DNA from: Nocardioides nitrophenolicus
Lineage (GTDB): Bacteria > Actinomycetota > Actinomycetes > Propionibacteriales > Nocardioidaceae
Length of the DNA: 64,000 nucleotides
Assembly (NCBI RefSeq): GCF_016907515.1
Contig: NZ_JAFBBY010000001.1
Coordinates: forward strand, 1,054,001 to 1,118,000
Reading direction: 5' to 3'
A program made the position numbers and the translations under genes. Of this stretch, positions 33,736 through 42,803 are shown in pieces; the stretch's first letter is position 1, and every line of letters starts with the position of its first letter. Under the pieces are notes generated by a model. That model saw only the letters and a list, made by a program, of their open reading frames with translations, did not search any database and was not told where the DNA came from.

Positions 33736-35157
33736 CTATCCCGACTGCCCCGACTGCCGTCGCACCGCCCGCTCCACGACCGCGGCCGCGGCCGGGTAGC
33801 CGCTCGGCTCGGGGCCGATGTAGGTCAGCCGGAGGTACGGCGCCGGCGGCTCCGCGGGGAACCACTCGTCGCCCGCGGCCACCCACACCCCGTCGGCCGC
33901 GCAGTCGCGCACCAGCTGGTCGGCGTCGACACCGTCGGGCAGACGAGCCCACAGGTGCAGGCCACCCGGCGGGACGACGTCCAGGGTGAGCGCGGGCGCG
34001 TGCTCGCGGACGGCCGCGACGAGCAGGTCGCGGCGCTCGCGGAGCTGACCGCGCAGCCGGCGCAGGTGCGAGCGCCAGCCGGGATCGCTGACCACCTCGA
34101 CGGCGGCCTGCTGGAGCAGTCCGCTGACGTACATCGACTCCGCCGCGCGGTCGGCGAGGATCCGCTCGCGAGCCGGCCCGCGGGCGATGACCGCGGCGAC
34201 CCGGATCGCGGGCGAGACGCTCTTGGTCAGCGAGCGCAGGTAGACGACGTGGCCGGTGTCGTCGCGTGCCGCCAGCGGCAGCACCTCGGCGTCGATCCCG
34301 AAGTCGTGGGCCCAGTCGTCCTCGACCAGGAAGGCGTCGTGCGCACGCACGACGGCGAGCACCTCGTCGCCGCGCTGCTGACTCCAGTGCGCGCCGGTCG
34401 GGTTGGCGAAGCTCGGCTGGGCGTAGAACGCGCGGGCGCCGGTCTCCCGGAACGACCGGTCGACCTGCGCGGGGTCCGGCCCCTGCGCGTCACTCGGCAC
34501 GGGGACCAGCTCGACGCCGGCCTGGCGACCGGCCTGGATCGCGCCCCAGTACGTCGGCGACTCGATGAGCAGCGGCTGTCCCGGCGCGGCCAGGGCCCGG
34601 AAGATCGAGGCCAGCGCGCTCTGCGAGCCCGGCGCGACGATCACGTCGCTCGGCGTGACGGCGCTGAGCCGGGCCGGCGCCGCGTCGGCCAGCTCGGTCG
34701 CGAACCAGGCGCGCAGCTCCGCGAGGCCCGCCGCCGGCGGTCGCGACGTCGCCGCCGCGCCGCGCGCGGCCCGGCCGAGGGCGGCGCGGACCAGCCGCTC
34801 GGGCAGCAGGTCGGGTCCCGGGTAGCCCGCGTGCAGGGCCTGCGCCTCGGGCGGCGGGGTCTGCAGCGGGGCGGCCACCTTCGCCAGGTCCGCCCGGCGG
34901 CCCCGCAGCGCGGCGGTCTGCCAGCCGAAGTCCGGTCCCCGGGCCGGACGGACCGCGCGCACGAAGCTGCCGACCCCGGGCCGACTCTCGACCAGGCCCT
35001 CGGCCACCAGCCGGCGCAGCGCCTTCTGCACGGTGACCGGGCTGGCGGCGTACTCGGCGACGAGCCGGCGCGACGACGGCAGCTGCGCCCCGGGGGCGGC
35101 GTCGCGGATCCAGGCGCGGAGCTCGGCCACGATGCGGGCACTGCTATCGTTGCTCAT
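33736..35157 (-). CDS. MocR/PdxR family regulator (GntR HTH + aminotransferase fold)
   Basis: A 473-residue regulator. The GntR winged helix occupies about residues 5-70 (LPSSRRLVAEYAASPVTVQKALRRL-AEGLVESRPGVGSFV). The rest is a fold-type I aminotransferase domain. The PLP lysine lies in LRSLTKSVSP, and IESPTYWGAI and PSFANPTGAHWS are cofactor-site segments. Such proteins use PLP or an amine adduct as the signal. It faces an EamA exporter gene, and the two ATGs share the same CATG, so it probably controls that exporter. The start is ATG 35157; GTG 35130 is an alternative. Confidence 0.92.
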   Translation of the reverse strand: MSNDSSARIVAELRAWIRDAAPGAQLPSSRRLVAEYAASPVTVQKALRRLVAEGLVESRPGVGSFVRAVRPARGPDFGWQTAALRGRRADLAKVAAPLQTPPPEAQALHAGYPGPDLLPERLVRAALGRAARGAAATSRPPAAGLAELRAWFATELADAAPARLSAVTPSDVIVAPGSQSALASIFRALAAPGQPLLIESPTYWGAIQAGRQAGVELVPVPSDAQGPDPAQVDRSFRETGARAFYAQPSFANPTGAHWSQQRGDEVLAVVRAHDAFLVEDDWAHDFGIDAEVLPLAARDDTGHVVYLRSLTKSVSPAIRVAAVIARGPARERILADRAAESMYVSGLLQQAAVEVVSDPGWRSHLRRLRGQLRERRDLLVAAVREHAPALTLDVVPPGGLHLWARLPDGVDADQLVRDCAADGVWVAAGDEWFPAEPPAPYLRLTYIGPEPSGYPAAAAVVERAVRRQSGQSG

Positions 35158-35202
35158 GTCAGTACACAGTAGCGCTATCACTCCCCGCTCGGGTCTGCTA
35201 TC
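35143..35202. promoter_or_regulatory. Overlapping divergent promoters with three GCTATC repeats
   Basis: TATCGT (35145-35150) lies 5 nt before the EamA ATG 35156. On the other strand TACTGT (35166-35171) lies 8 nt before the MocR ATG 35157. Each -10 box is inside the other coding region. GCTATC occurs at 35143, 35174 and 35197 in direct orientation, a plausible operator for MocR, whose relatives bind direct repeats. Confidence 0.45.
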
Positions 35203-36112
35203 CGCCGTTCCGGCCGGGCTGGCCTGGGGCCTCCTCGGCGTTTTGGCGTTCTCCTTCACGGTGCCGCTGACCCGGGTGGCCATCGGCGGCCTCGACCCGC
35301 TATTCATCGGCGCCGGGCGCGCGGTCGTCGCCGCCGCACTCGCCACCGCCGCCCTCGCGCTGACTCGGCAGCGGCTCCCCCGCGGCCGGCAGTGGCTGCG
35401 ACTCGGGGTGGTCGCGGGAGGTGCGGTCGCCGGCTTCCCGCTGCTGACGTCGTACGCGCTGACCGAGGTGCCGGCCAGCCACGGCGCCGTGGTGATCGCG
35501 ATGCTGCCCGCCGCCACCGCCGTGATCGTGGTGCTGCGCACCGGTGAGCGCCCGGTCCGCGCGTTCTGGCTCTTCGCCGCGCTCGGTGCGCTCGCCGCCG
35601 TGGGCTTCGCGGCGCTGCAGGGGGACGGCGCCGGCCACGTCCAGCGGGCCGACGTGCTCCTGGTGATCGGGGTCGTCGTCTGCGCGCTGGGGTACGCCGA
35701 GGGCGGTGCGGTCTCCCGCGAGCTCGGCTCCTGGCAGACCATCTCGTGGGCGCTGGTGCTCGCCGCCCCGGTCATGGTGGTCCTCACCGCGACCAGCCTC
35801 GCCACCCACCCGCCGTCGGCGAGCCCCACCCAGTGGCTGTGCTTCGGCTACCTGTCGTGCGTCAGCATGTTCCTCGGCTTCTTCGCCTGGTATCGCGGCC
35901 TGGCGATCGGCCCGATGGCACAGGTCAGCCAGGTCCAGCTCGCTCAGCCGGTGCTGTCCATCGCCTGGGCCGGACTGCTGCTGGGCGAGCCGATCACCTG
36001 GCTGACCGTGCTCGGCGGGCTCGCCGTCGTGGCCTGCGCGGCCGGGGCCAGCTCCTCGCGGCGCCGGTCCCCCGTCGTACCGGACAGAATGGCTGCGAAA
36101 TCGGCCGATTGA
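35156..36112 (+). CDS. EamA/DMT family exporter
   Basis: A 318-residue membrane protein with about ten helices in two EamA halves (first half from GLAWGLLGVLAFSFTVPLTRVAIGGLDPLFIG, second half from VLLVIGVVVCALGYAEGG). The GP-AQVSQVQLAQPVLS---A-LLLGE segment is typical of the drug/metabolite family. These proteins export amino acids or small metabolites. Control by the divergent MocR regulator suggests a substrate linked to an amine or amino acid. The last codons and the stop lie inside a large palindrome at 36074-36134. No ribosome site is seen before ATG 35156, so it is probably leaderless. Confidence 0.9.
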   Translation: MSVHSSAITPRSGLLSAVPAGLAWGLLGVLAFSFTVPLTRVAIGGLDPLFIGAGRAVVAAALATAALALTRQRLPRGRQWLRLGVVAGGAVAGFPLLTSYALTEVPASHGAVVIAMLPAATAVIVVLRTGERPVRAFWLFAALGALAAVGFAALQGDGAGHVQRADVLLVIGVVVCALGYAEGGAVSRELGSWQTISWALVLAAPVMVVLTATSLATHPPSASPTQWLCFGYLSCVSMFLGFFAWYRGLAIGPMAQVSQVQLAQPVLSIAWAGLLLGEPITWLTVLGGLAVVACAAGASSSRRRSPVVPDRMAAKSAD

Positions 36113-36134
36113 CGACCATTTCGTCCGGTACGAC
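36074..36134. terminator. Long palindrome at the end of the EamA gene
   Basis: GTCGTACCGGAC at 36074-36085 pairs with GTCCGGTACGAC at 36123-36134, extended inward by GAATGG/CCATTTC with one bulge. ATCGGCCGAT, itself a palindrome, lies in the loop. It covers the last 13 codons of the exporter gene and stands between convergent genes. Confidence 0.6.
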
Positions 36135-36152
36135 GAGGAACCCGGCCCGCGT

Positions 36153-37649
36153 CTAGCTCTTCCCGCGCCCGTACAGTCCGCGCACGACCTTCGTGAGCTG
36201 CTTCTCCTCCTTGGCGGTGCGCCGGAAGGTGGTCAGCGCGATCGCCGGCTTGAACCGCTGGCGGGCGATGGCGTGGGGGTAGGTGAACTCGCGCAGCCCG
36301 TCGGGGCCGTGGATCCGGCCGAACCCGGAGTCGCCGACGCCGCCGAAGGGCAGGGTCGGGATGCCGGCGAAGGAGATCACCCCGTTGATCGCGGTCATGC
36401 CGGCCCGCAGCCGCTCGGCGATCTCCATGCCGTGCTCCTTGGAGAACACCGTCGAGCCGAGCGCGTAGCGGGTGCCGTTGGCCCGCTCGACCGCCTCGTC
36501 CATGGACGCCACCTTCGACACGGTGACAGTCGGACCGAAGGTCTCCTCCTGCACCGCCGCCGAGTCCTCAGGTACGTCGACCAGCACCGTCGGCTGCACG
36601 AAGCGCGCCCCCTCGGCCACCGGGCCGCCGACCAGGGCCCGGCCGCCGCGGGCCAGGGCGTCGTCGATGTGGCGGCGGATGATGTCGACCTGCGAGGGCA
36701 TGGTGATCGGGCCGACCTGGCCGCCGGGGCGGGCCTCGAGCTGCTGGGCCTGGGCGACCAGCTCGGCGAGGAACTGGTCGTAGACCCGGTCGTGGACGTA
36801 GACCCGCTCGACGCCGGCGCAGGTCTGGCCGGCGTTCGCGGCCGCGCCCCACAGCGCCGCCTCGGCGGCCTCGGCCACGTCGGCGTCCTCGGCGACGATG
36901 AGCGCGTCCTTGCCGCCGGCCTCGATCACCACGGGCGTGAGGGTGTCGGCGCACGCCGCCATCACCCGCTTGCCGGTGGCGGTGGAGCCGGTGAAGGCCA
37001 CCTTGTCGACACCGGCGCGGGTGAGCGCGGCCCCGGTGTCGCCGTACCCGGTCACGACCTGGAGCACCGGGCGGCCGACCGCCTCCCGGAAGGTGGCGGC
37101 GAGCCACTCGCCGACGCCGGGGGTGTACTCGGAGGGCTTGAAGACGACGGCGTTGCCGGCGGCGAGGGCGTAGGCGATCGAGCCCATCGGGGTGAAGACG
37201 GGGTAGTTCCAGGGGCCGATGACACCGACCACGCCGAGCGGGCGGTACTCCACGCTGGCCGCCTGGTTGACCATCAGCAGGCCCGGCGAGACGCTGCGCC
37301 GCTTGAGCACCTTCTCGGCGTGGCTCGCGGCCCAGGCGAGGTGGTCGACCGCGAGCGCGGTCTCGAGGAGGGCGTCACCCGTGGGCTTGCCGGTCTCGCG
37401 CGCCATCAGCGCCGCGAGCTCCTCCATCCGCCGGGCGATCACCTTGCGCCAGCGCACCAGCGCCTTCTTGCGCCCGTCGAAGCCGAGCGCCTGCCACCAC
37501 TCGGCCTGCTTGCGGGCGGTCGCGACGGCGGCCTCCACCTCGGCGGCGGTGTGGATCGGGTGGGTGCCGACGACCTCGCCGGTGGCGGGGTCGAGCGAGC
37601 TGAACGTCTGCGCGGCGGGAGCGGCGGGAGCGGCATCGGTGCTGGTCAC
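36153..37649 (-). CDS. NAD(P)-dependent aldehyde dehydrogenase
   Basis: A 498-residue aldehyde dehydrogenase. Active-site Glu243 (VIEAGGKD) and Cys277 (GQTCAG) are present, with the cofactor segment FTGSTATGK and the PWNYP motif. It oxidises an aldehyde to the acid. The sequence is closest in style to the succinate-semialdehyde or long-chain types, but the substrate is not predictable. It is a single gene, convergent with the EamA gene. Start GTG 37649, 7 nt after a TAGGTT -10 box. Confidence 0.93.
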   Translation of the reverse strand: MTSTDAAPAAPAAQTFSSLDPATGEVVGTHPIHTAAEVEAAVATARKQAEWWQALGFDGRKKALVRWRKVIARRMEELAALMARETGKPTGDALLETALAVDHLAWAASHAEKVLKRRSVSPGLLMVNQAASVEYRPLGVVGVIGPWNYPVFTPMGSIAYALAAGNAVVFKPSEYTPGVGEWLAATFREAVGRPVLQVVTGYGDTGAALTRAGVDKVAFTGSTATGKRVMAACADTLTPVVIEAGGKDALIVAEDADVAEAAEAALWGAAANAGQTCAGVERVYVHDRVYDQFLAELVAQAQQLEARPGGQVGPITMPSQVDIIRRHIDDALARGGRALVGGPVAEGARFVQPTVLVDVPEDSAAVQEETFGPTVTVSKVASMDEAVERANGTRYALGSTVFSKEHGMEIAERLRAGMTAINGVISFAGIPTLPFGGVGDSGFGRIHGPDGLREFTYPHAIARQRFKPAIALTTFRRTAKEEKQLTKVVRGLYGRGKS

Positions 37650-37656
37650 GCATCCG

Positions 37657-37662
37657 AACCTA
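37657..37662 (-). promoter_or_regulatory. -10 box (TAGGTT), leaderless, for aldehyde dehydrogenase
   Basis: On the minus strand TAGGTT lies 7 nt before GTG 37649. Confidence 0.45.
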
Positions 37663-37670
37663 CTCGCCGG

Positions 37671-38567
37671 TCAGTTCGAGCGGAATGGAGTCAGGAACAA
37701 GACGGCGAGCGCGACATGGGCGGCGACCACAACGCCGGCGATCACGACCGCGGCCACCGGCCGTCGCCGGGCGACCCATTCGGCAGCCTGGTAGCCCAAC
37801 GTGATCAGGCCGAGGGCCACCGTGACGTGCAGCAGCACGGCGAGCGCGATCCCCGAGATCACGCCCGCGATCGCGAACCGGCCCCAGGTCAGCCCGAGCA
37901 GCAGCGGTACGACGACCGCCCCCGCGAGGCCGCCCACCAGCTCCATCCCGAAGGACCGGTCTCCCATCCACGGCACCTCGTCGATGACGTCGAACAGGTC
38001 CAGGGTCGCCAGCACGCCGAGCACGACCACGATCGCCACGCTCGCCGCGGCCGCGACCCGGTAGCGCAGGTGGAGCGCACGGCTCCAGGACGCCGAGCCG
38101 TGCCAGATCGTCGACAGGGTCACCGCCGACCACACCAGCCAACTGCGCACCGGGCCGGTGTCGGTGTCGCGCATCGCCGCCCGGAACACCCGGTCGGCGG
38201 CCACCCGGTCGAGCACGTGGCCCTCGGCGGAGACATACGTCGGCGCCTCGTCGGGCGCGTGGACCAGGCCGTCGTGCAGCAGCGCAGGCGGGAGGTGGCG
38301 TCCGGTGCGGGGCACCAGCCAGGTGAAGATCGTGGGCACCGAGGTCAGGTCGGTCTCGAAGGTGCCGAGGTCGGCGGGGACCAGCAGGTCGCCGTACGCG
38401 CGGTCGCGGTAGGCGATCCGGTGCAGCATCCGGAACCGCTCGGTCCTGCGGTGGACGTCGCCCGCCTCCACCCGCTCCAGCACGATCGTGGGTGGCTGCG
38501 CCGAGCCCTCGTCGTGGAAGCGCTCCGGCTCCGGCCGCACCGGTCGCCACGGGCTCAGCGTTCGCAT
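37671..38567 (-). CDS. DUF1353 domain membrane protein
   Basis: A 298-residue protein. The N-terminal part (about 50-165) is a DUF1353 domain: VPADLGTFETDLTSVPTIFTWLVP and PALLHDGLVHAPD. This domain is also found in phage proteins of unknown role. The C-terminal half has four membrane helices (about 172-192, 208-228, 234-258 and 270-292). The start is ATG 38567; its first 13 bases overlap the end of the metalloprotease gene, so both are on one transcript. The combination of DUF1353 with a multi-helix membrane part is noteworthy. Function unknown. Confidence 0.75.
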   Translation of the reverse strand: MRTLSPWRPVRPEPERFHDEGSAQPPTIVLERVEAGDVHRRTERFRMLHRIAYRDRAYGDLLVPADLGTFETDLTSVPTIFTWLVPRTGRHLPPALLHDGLVHAPDEAPTYVSAEGHVLDRVAADRVFRAAMRDTDTGPVRSWLVWSAVTLSTIWHGSASWSRALHLRYRVAAAASVAIVVVLGVLATLDLFDVIDEVPWMGDRSFGMELVGGLAGAVVVPLLLGLTWGRFAIAGVISGIALAVLLHVTVALGLITLGYQAAEWVARRRPVAAVVIAGVVVAAHVALAVLFLTPFRSN

Positions 38568-39229
38568 GACTCCGTCCCCTTCCCGAGCCGGGCCAGCCCC
38601 TTCCGGTCGCCCGGACCGAAGTCTTCCCGACCGACGCTCCGCGCGTGCATCAGCTCGCGCCGCGAGTCGACGTGGTCGAGGCCCAGCACGTGCCCGAGCT
38701 CGTGGAGCAGCGTGGCCCGCTCGTCGCCGTCGTCGTCGAGGGCGTCGACGTCGAGCACCACCCGGCCGGTGACGTACCACAGCCAGCGCGAGTCCTCGCG
38801 CGCCGCCGAGCCACCGATCCCGGCGACGTCGCCGGCCAGGTCGGGGATCTCCTCCGCGCGGGCCCAGGCGACGAGCACCGGCGGCTCGGCGCTCTGGTCC
38901 TCCCCGGTGTCGACGGGCCGCCGGGCCGTGGTGCCGACGTACGCGAACCGGAAGCCGCTGACCGCCGCCACCTCGGCGACCGCGTCCCGCACCCGCGCAA
39001 CCGCCTCGTCGTCGCTGCCGGGAGCGTGCAGGGGGTTGACCTCGTAGCGGATCGGCTCGCAGGGACGCCAGGTCACCGGCTCCCCGGCGCGATAGGGCTG
39101 CTCGTCGAGGAAGGCGTACGTCGGGTCGGGCGGGGTGTGCCCGAGCCCGGTCGCCCCGACCGCGAGGACGCCGGCGAAGAGGGTCGCGCTCACCAGGAGC
39201 ACCCCACCCCACAGCCGGCGGCTGCTCAC
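38555..39229 (-). CDS. Matrixin-like zinc metalloprotease, membrane-anchored
   Basis: A 224-residue protein with one N-terminal helix (about 7-28). The zinc site is [11 protein letters not shown] (H176, E177, H180, H186), followed by a Met-turn (M194 in ELMHAR). This is the metzincin/matrixin pattern; the domain outside the cell is about 190 residues. It would cut extracellular proteins or peptides. The start is GTG 39229, overlapping the stop of the DUF255 gene by 4 nt (GTGA); the 3' end overlaps the DUF1353 gene by 13 nt. The operon is DUF255 - protease - DUF1353. Confidence 0.85.
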   Translation of the reverse strand: MSSRRLWGGVLLVSATLFAGVLAVGATGLGHTPPDPTYAFLDEQPYRAGEPVTWRPCEPIRYEVNPLHAPGSDDEAVARVRDAVAEVAAVSGFRFAYVGTTARRPVDTGEDQSAEPPVLVAWARAEEIPDLAGDVAGIGGSAAREDSRWLWYVTGRVVLDVDALDDDGDERATLLHELGHVLGLDHVDSRRELMHARSVGREDFGPGDRKGLARLGKGTESCER

Positions 39230-41211
39230 CCGATCCCGTCCGGTTCGGTCACCGGACGCTCGCACACGAAGCCCCGGCACACGTACGCCGCCGGGCGTCC
39301 GTCGACCGGCGTGCGTCCCGCCAGCAGCGGGATCTCCTCGGTCGCCCCCTCAGCCGCGACCACCACGGCGCCCGGCAGGGTGAGCGCCTTCGCGACGAGG
39401 GCGTCGCGCTCGGGACCGGAGGGGCCGACGACCGCGACCTCGAGCGGCCCGTCGAGCATGGTCACCGCCGCCGCGAGCGACCAGCCCGCGAACCGCGGCG
39501 CCCTGTCGGCGAGCACGCTGACCGTCGCCAGCGCCCGCTCCGCGGCGTCCCGGTAGCGGCCATCCCCGGTCAGCGCGTGCGCCTCCACCAGCGCGTGGAC
39601 CAGGCTGCTGAACCCGCTCGGACTGGCGTTGTCGCCCGGATCGCGCGGCCGGGCGACCAGCACCTCCGCGTCGTCGGCGGTGTCGTAGAAGCCCCCGTCC
39701 GCAGCGGCGAAGCTCGCGAGCGCGGTGTCGAGGAGCCGGGTGGCCAGGCGCAGCCAACGCCCGTCGGCCGTCGCCTGGGCCAGGGCGAGGAGGCCCGAGG
39801 CCACGCAGCCGTAGTCCTCCAGCACGCCCGCGTGCGCGCCCACCACACCGTCGCGGGAGACCCGTAGGATCCGGCCGTCCTTCACGTGGAGCCGCTCGAG
39901 CAGCTCGGCGGTCGCGCGGGCCGCCTCGACGTAGTCCGGCCGGCCGAGCCGCCGTCCCGCGTCGACCAGTCCGCTGATCGCGAGCCCGTTCCACGCGGCG
40001 ACCACCTTGTCGTCGCGCGCCGGACGCGGCCGCTGCTCGCGCGCGGCGAGCAGCCGGCGTCGTACGTCGGCCAGGCGGCTCCGGTCGGCGGGGTCCTGGG
40101 GGTAGTGGCGCAGCTGCAGCGTCGACATCCCGTGCTCGAAGGTCCCCTCCTCGGTGACCCCGAACAGCTCCGCCGCCCAGGCCCCGTCGGTCGGCCCCAA
40201 GACCTCGATGAGCTGGGCGGGCGTCCAGGCGTAGAACAGGCCCTCCTCCGCATGCCCGCCGGGCTCGGCCGGGCTGTCCGCGTCGAGCGCGGACGCGAAG
40301 CCACCCTGCTCCGTGCGCAGCTCGCGCAGCATGAAGTCGGCCGTCTCCGTCGCGATCCGGTCCCCCAGCTCGCTGCCCAGCCGCGCGTAGAGGCCGAGCA
40401 GCTGGGCGTTGTCGTAGAGCATCTTCTCGAAGTGCGGCACCACCCAGGCCCGGTCGACGGCGTACCGCGCGAACCCGCCGCCCACCTGGTCGTACATCCC
40501 GCTGCCCGCCATCGCCGCCACCGTCCGCGCCAGCATGTGCCGCGCCTGCTGCACCGACTCGCCCCGGTAGCGGCGCAGGAACTCCAGCACCATCGTCGGC
40601 GGGAACTTCGGCGCATCCCCGAACCCACCCGCCATCGCGTCGTACTCCTGCGCCAGGGTCGCCACCGCCCCGTCGATCCGCTCCCCCGTCAGCGCGTACG
40701 CCGGCAGACTCGCCTCCTTGCGCAGGTGCTCGGCCACGCTCGCCGCGGTCCGGCGTACGTCATCGCCCCGGTCCACCCACGCCCCCCGCAGCGCCTGCAG
40801 CACCTGCGTGAACGACGGCGACCCGTGCCGCGGCTGGTCCGGCAGGTAGGTCCCCGCGAAGAACGGCGCCCCCTCGGGATCCATCACCACCGTCATCGGC
40901 CACCCACCCTGCCCCGTCATCGCGGTGGTCGCCTGCATGTACACCGCATCGACGTCCGGCCGCTCCTCGCGATCCACCTTGATGCTCACGTAGTGGGCGT
41001 TGAGATAGTCCGCCGTCGCCTGGTCCTCGAAGGACTCGTGGGCCATGACATGGCACCAGTGGCAGGCGGCGTAGCCCACTGACAGGAGGATGGGGACGTT
41101 CCTCCGCTTGGCCTCCGCGAACGCCTCCGGTCCCCACTCCCACCAGTCGACCGGGTTGTCCTTGTGCTGGAGGAGGTAGGGGCTGGTGGCGTCGGCGAGG
41201 CGGTTGGGCAC
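39226..41211 (-). CDS. DUF255 thioredoxin-domain protein (YyaL/SSP411 family)
   Basis: A 661-residue protein. The N-terminal DUF255 thioredoxin fold contains [12 protein letters not shown] and [20 protein letters not shown], with the redox pair C50 and C53. The remainder is an (alpha/alpha)-barrel like those of N-acylglucosamine epimerases and glycosidases ([51 protein letters not shown]). The family is widespread (human SPATA20) and its role is unknown. The homologue in Mycobacterium tuberculosis, Rv1084, stands beside mca and hemolysin III genes, which are also in this window. The start is GTG 41211 with TAGCGT 6 nt upstream. Confidence 0.93.
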   Translation of the reverse strand: MPNRLADATSPYLLQHKDNPVDWWEWGPEAFAEAKRRNVPILLSVGYAACHWCHVMAHESFEDQATADYLNAHYVSIKVDREERPDVDAVYMQATTAMTGQGGWPMTVVMDPEGAPFFAGTYLPDQPRHGSPSFTQVLQALRGAWVDRGDDVRRTAASVAEHLRKEASLPAYALTGERIDGAVATLAQEYDAMAGGFGDAPKFPPTMVLEFLRRYRGESVQQARHMLARTVAAMAGSGMYDQVGGGFARYAVDRAWVVPHFEKMLYDNAQLLGLYARLGSELGDRIATETADFMLRELRTEQGGFASALDADSPAEPGGHAEEGLFYAWTPAQLIEVLGPTDGAWAAELFGVTEEGTFEHGMSTLQLRHYPQDPADRSRLADVRRRLLAAREQRPRPARDDKVVAAWNGLAISGLVDAGRRLGRPDYVEAARATAELLERLHVKDGRILRVSRDGVVGAHAGVLEDYGCVASGLLALAQATADGRWLRLATRLLDTALASFAAADGGFYDTADDAEVLVARPRDPGDNASPSGFSSLVHALVEAHALTGDGRYRDAAERALATVSVLADRAPRFAGWSLAAAVTMLDGPLEVAVVGPSGPERDALVAKALTLPGAVVVAAEGATEEIPLLAGRTPVDGRPAAYVCRGFVCERPVTEPDGIG

Positions 41212-41217
41212 GTGTCC

Positions 41218-41223
41218 ACGCTA
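41218..41223 (-). promoter_or_regulatory. -10 box (TAGCGT), leaderless, for DUF255 gene
   Basis: On the minus strand TAGCGT lies 6 nt before GTG 41211. Confidence 0.5.
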
Positions 41224-41654
41224 GTCCGTGGTTGTGGAGGGTCGGGGAGACCAGCGTGACGTGCCAGAACGACTCGCGCTGCACGACGGCACCGGCCAGA
41301 CCTGATGCCGCGTGAGCCAGCCTATTTTTCGAAGACATTCTATGGCGACGTGGGTGACAGTTAGCTGCGCGACGACGGACCGTCATAGGCGGCGGAATGC
41401 AGCAGGCACTGCTTGCCGTGCCGATCCACGGAAACCCAGTGGCCGGCTTCCGCGCAGCTGGACGAACCCGACTGACACCTTGGCCGTGGTTATCACCCCG
41501 CTAAGACGGGTGCTCCGCCAGTTCAGAACGGGTGATCGGAGTCGTATAGGAAGCACGGTTGGCACATGGACCTGCATGAGTTAACGGCGCAGTCGCAGGC
41601 AGCAGATCTACGGGGCCGCTTTCCCGATATGGGCGCATACCGCGAGTCTTAGGT
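41224..41654. other. Gene-free left edge of the low-G+C island
   Basis: About 430 nt without a convincing gene. Base composition drops from about 41310 onward (A/T-rich words such as TATTTTTCGAAGACATTCTATGG). No tRNA, integrase, IS end or direct repeat matching the right edge was found by eye. Confidence 0.6.
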
Positions 41655-42803
41655 TCACCCGCCGTCGTTTGAAGGTAGGAGCACATCGACGAGATGCTCT
41701 CGAAGACCCTCCACTGACAACCCGTACCGCACGATGGCCTCGGTGGCGACGGCGAACAAGGCGGGATGTGCACCTGGCGAGACTGTGATTGTGCCGCCAC
41801 AGTCCAGTTCTATATCGTCGGAAGATACCAGGGAATCCAGGGCATGGCGAAGACGTGCGGCCAGCGCTTCAGCAGCCCGCAGTTCGTGTATAGTGTTCCG
41901 CGCCCGGAGTAGCCAACTGAGCACATCAGGTTCGGGATCCCAGATATCCACCTCGGACCATTCCGGTTCCGACGCGAACTCGCGAATCGGAAGGCCGGGG
42001 AGATGTTCGGGTGAGTCGTCGTTGCGCGGAGGCGCGGGCAATTCAGGACCGTCATACGCGGGATCCCACGGAGTGCGAGCCGACACTGATTCAAGCCACA
42101 GTGAGCGAGCAAGGCTATCCGCCGTCTGCGATCGACAGCGATCAGCGACCGACGTCGCAACGAGTTCGAGCAGAATTGCGCTTCGCATGGGGTGGCGTCG
42201 CAAGTCGGCTCGAGCATCAGCCAAAATCGGGTCATCTTTGGACCGCATAGTCAAGGTCACCAGACTTGTCATTTGAGTTTGACTGAGTCGTAGGAACCCG
42301 CCGAGATTTGTCGGCTCAATGACGACGACCTTCGCCTTCTTCGTGAAGGCCTGTCGGATACTGCGAAGTCTTGAGTTGATCTTGTTGTTCTTGACCGATA
42401 CGTCGGCGGCAAGTACCGCACACCACAACGCCGTCGGGCCGTAATGATCGACGGATTCGCTGTGTTGAGTGCGTAACTTGGCGACGAGGTCGGCCTCGTC
42501 AATCTCCTTGTGGGACTTGACTTGAAGACACACGTAGGACTGTCGGTCGTTAGCCGTTAGCCTCACGACGATGTCGGCCCCTTGGTCTCGCAAGCCTTGA
42601 ACGTCGTACTCCACGTGCTGGTCGGCCGGAATGCAGCGCAACAGGTCGTCGAGTTGGTCTCTTACCCGCGGGAGGAGGTCCGAGTCGTGACGTAGTTCGC
42701 GAAGCTCGCGGGTGCGGTCGACCGGAACGCGGTAGAGACGGAATGCCTCCAAGATGAGCCTGGTTCCCAAATCTACGCTGCTGGTGCCCTCCTCGGTTGT
42801 CAT
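41655..42803 (-). CDS. Putative PD-(D/E)xK nuclease-like protein
   Basis: A 382-residue protein with codon use clearly poorer in G/C third positions than its flanks. Residues about 60-130 carry a restriction-endonuclease-fold pattern: VEYDVQG (E65), QGADIVVRL (D77) and CLQVKSH (Q94-x-K96). A beta strand and helix (LWCAVLAADVSV) follow. This fits the metal site of Mrr- or HJC-like nucleases that use QxK. The C-terminal two thirds is helical and not recognised. The start is ATG 42803 with GGGGA 9 nt upstream. It points away from the RelA-like/DUF262 operon but lies in the same island, so it could be part of the same module or a separate defence gene. Confidence 0.55.
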   Translation of the reverse strand: MTTEEGTSSVDLGTRLILEAFRLYRVPVDRTRELRELRHDSDLLPRVRDQLDDLLRCIPADQHVEYDVQGLRDQGADIVVRLTANDRQSYVCLQVKSHKEIDEADLVAKLRTQHSESVDHYGPTALWCAVLAADVSVKNNKINSRLRSIRQAFTKKAKVVVIEPTNLGGFLRLSQTQMTSLVTLTMRSKDDPILADARADLRRHPMRSAILLELVATSVADRCRSQTADSLARSLWLESVSARTPWDPAYDGPELPAPPRNDDSPEHLPGLPIREFASEPEWSEVDIWDPEPDVLSWLLRARNTIHELRAAEALAARLRHALDSLVSSDDIELDCGGTITVSPGAHPALFAVATEAIVRYGLSVEGLREHLVDVLLPSNDGG

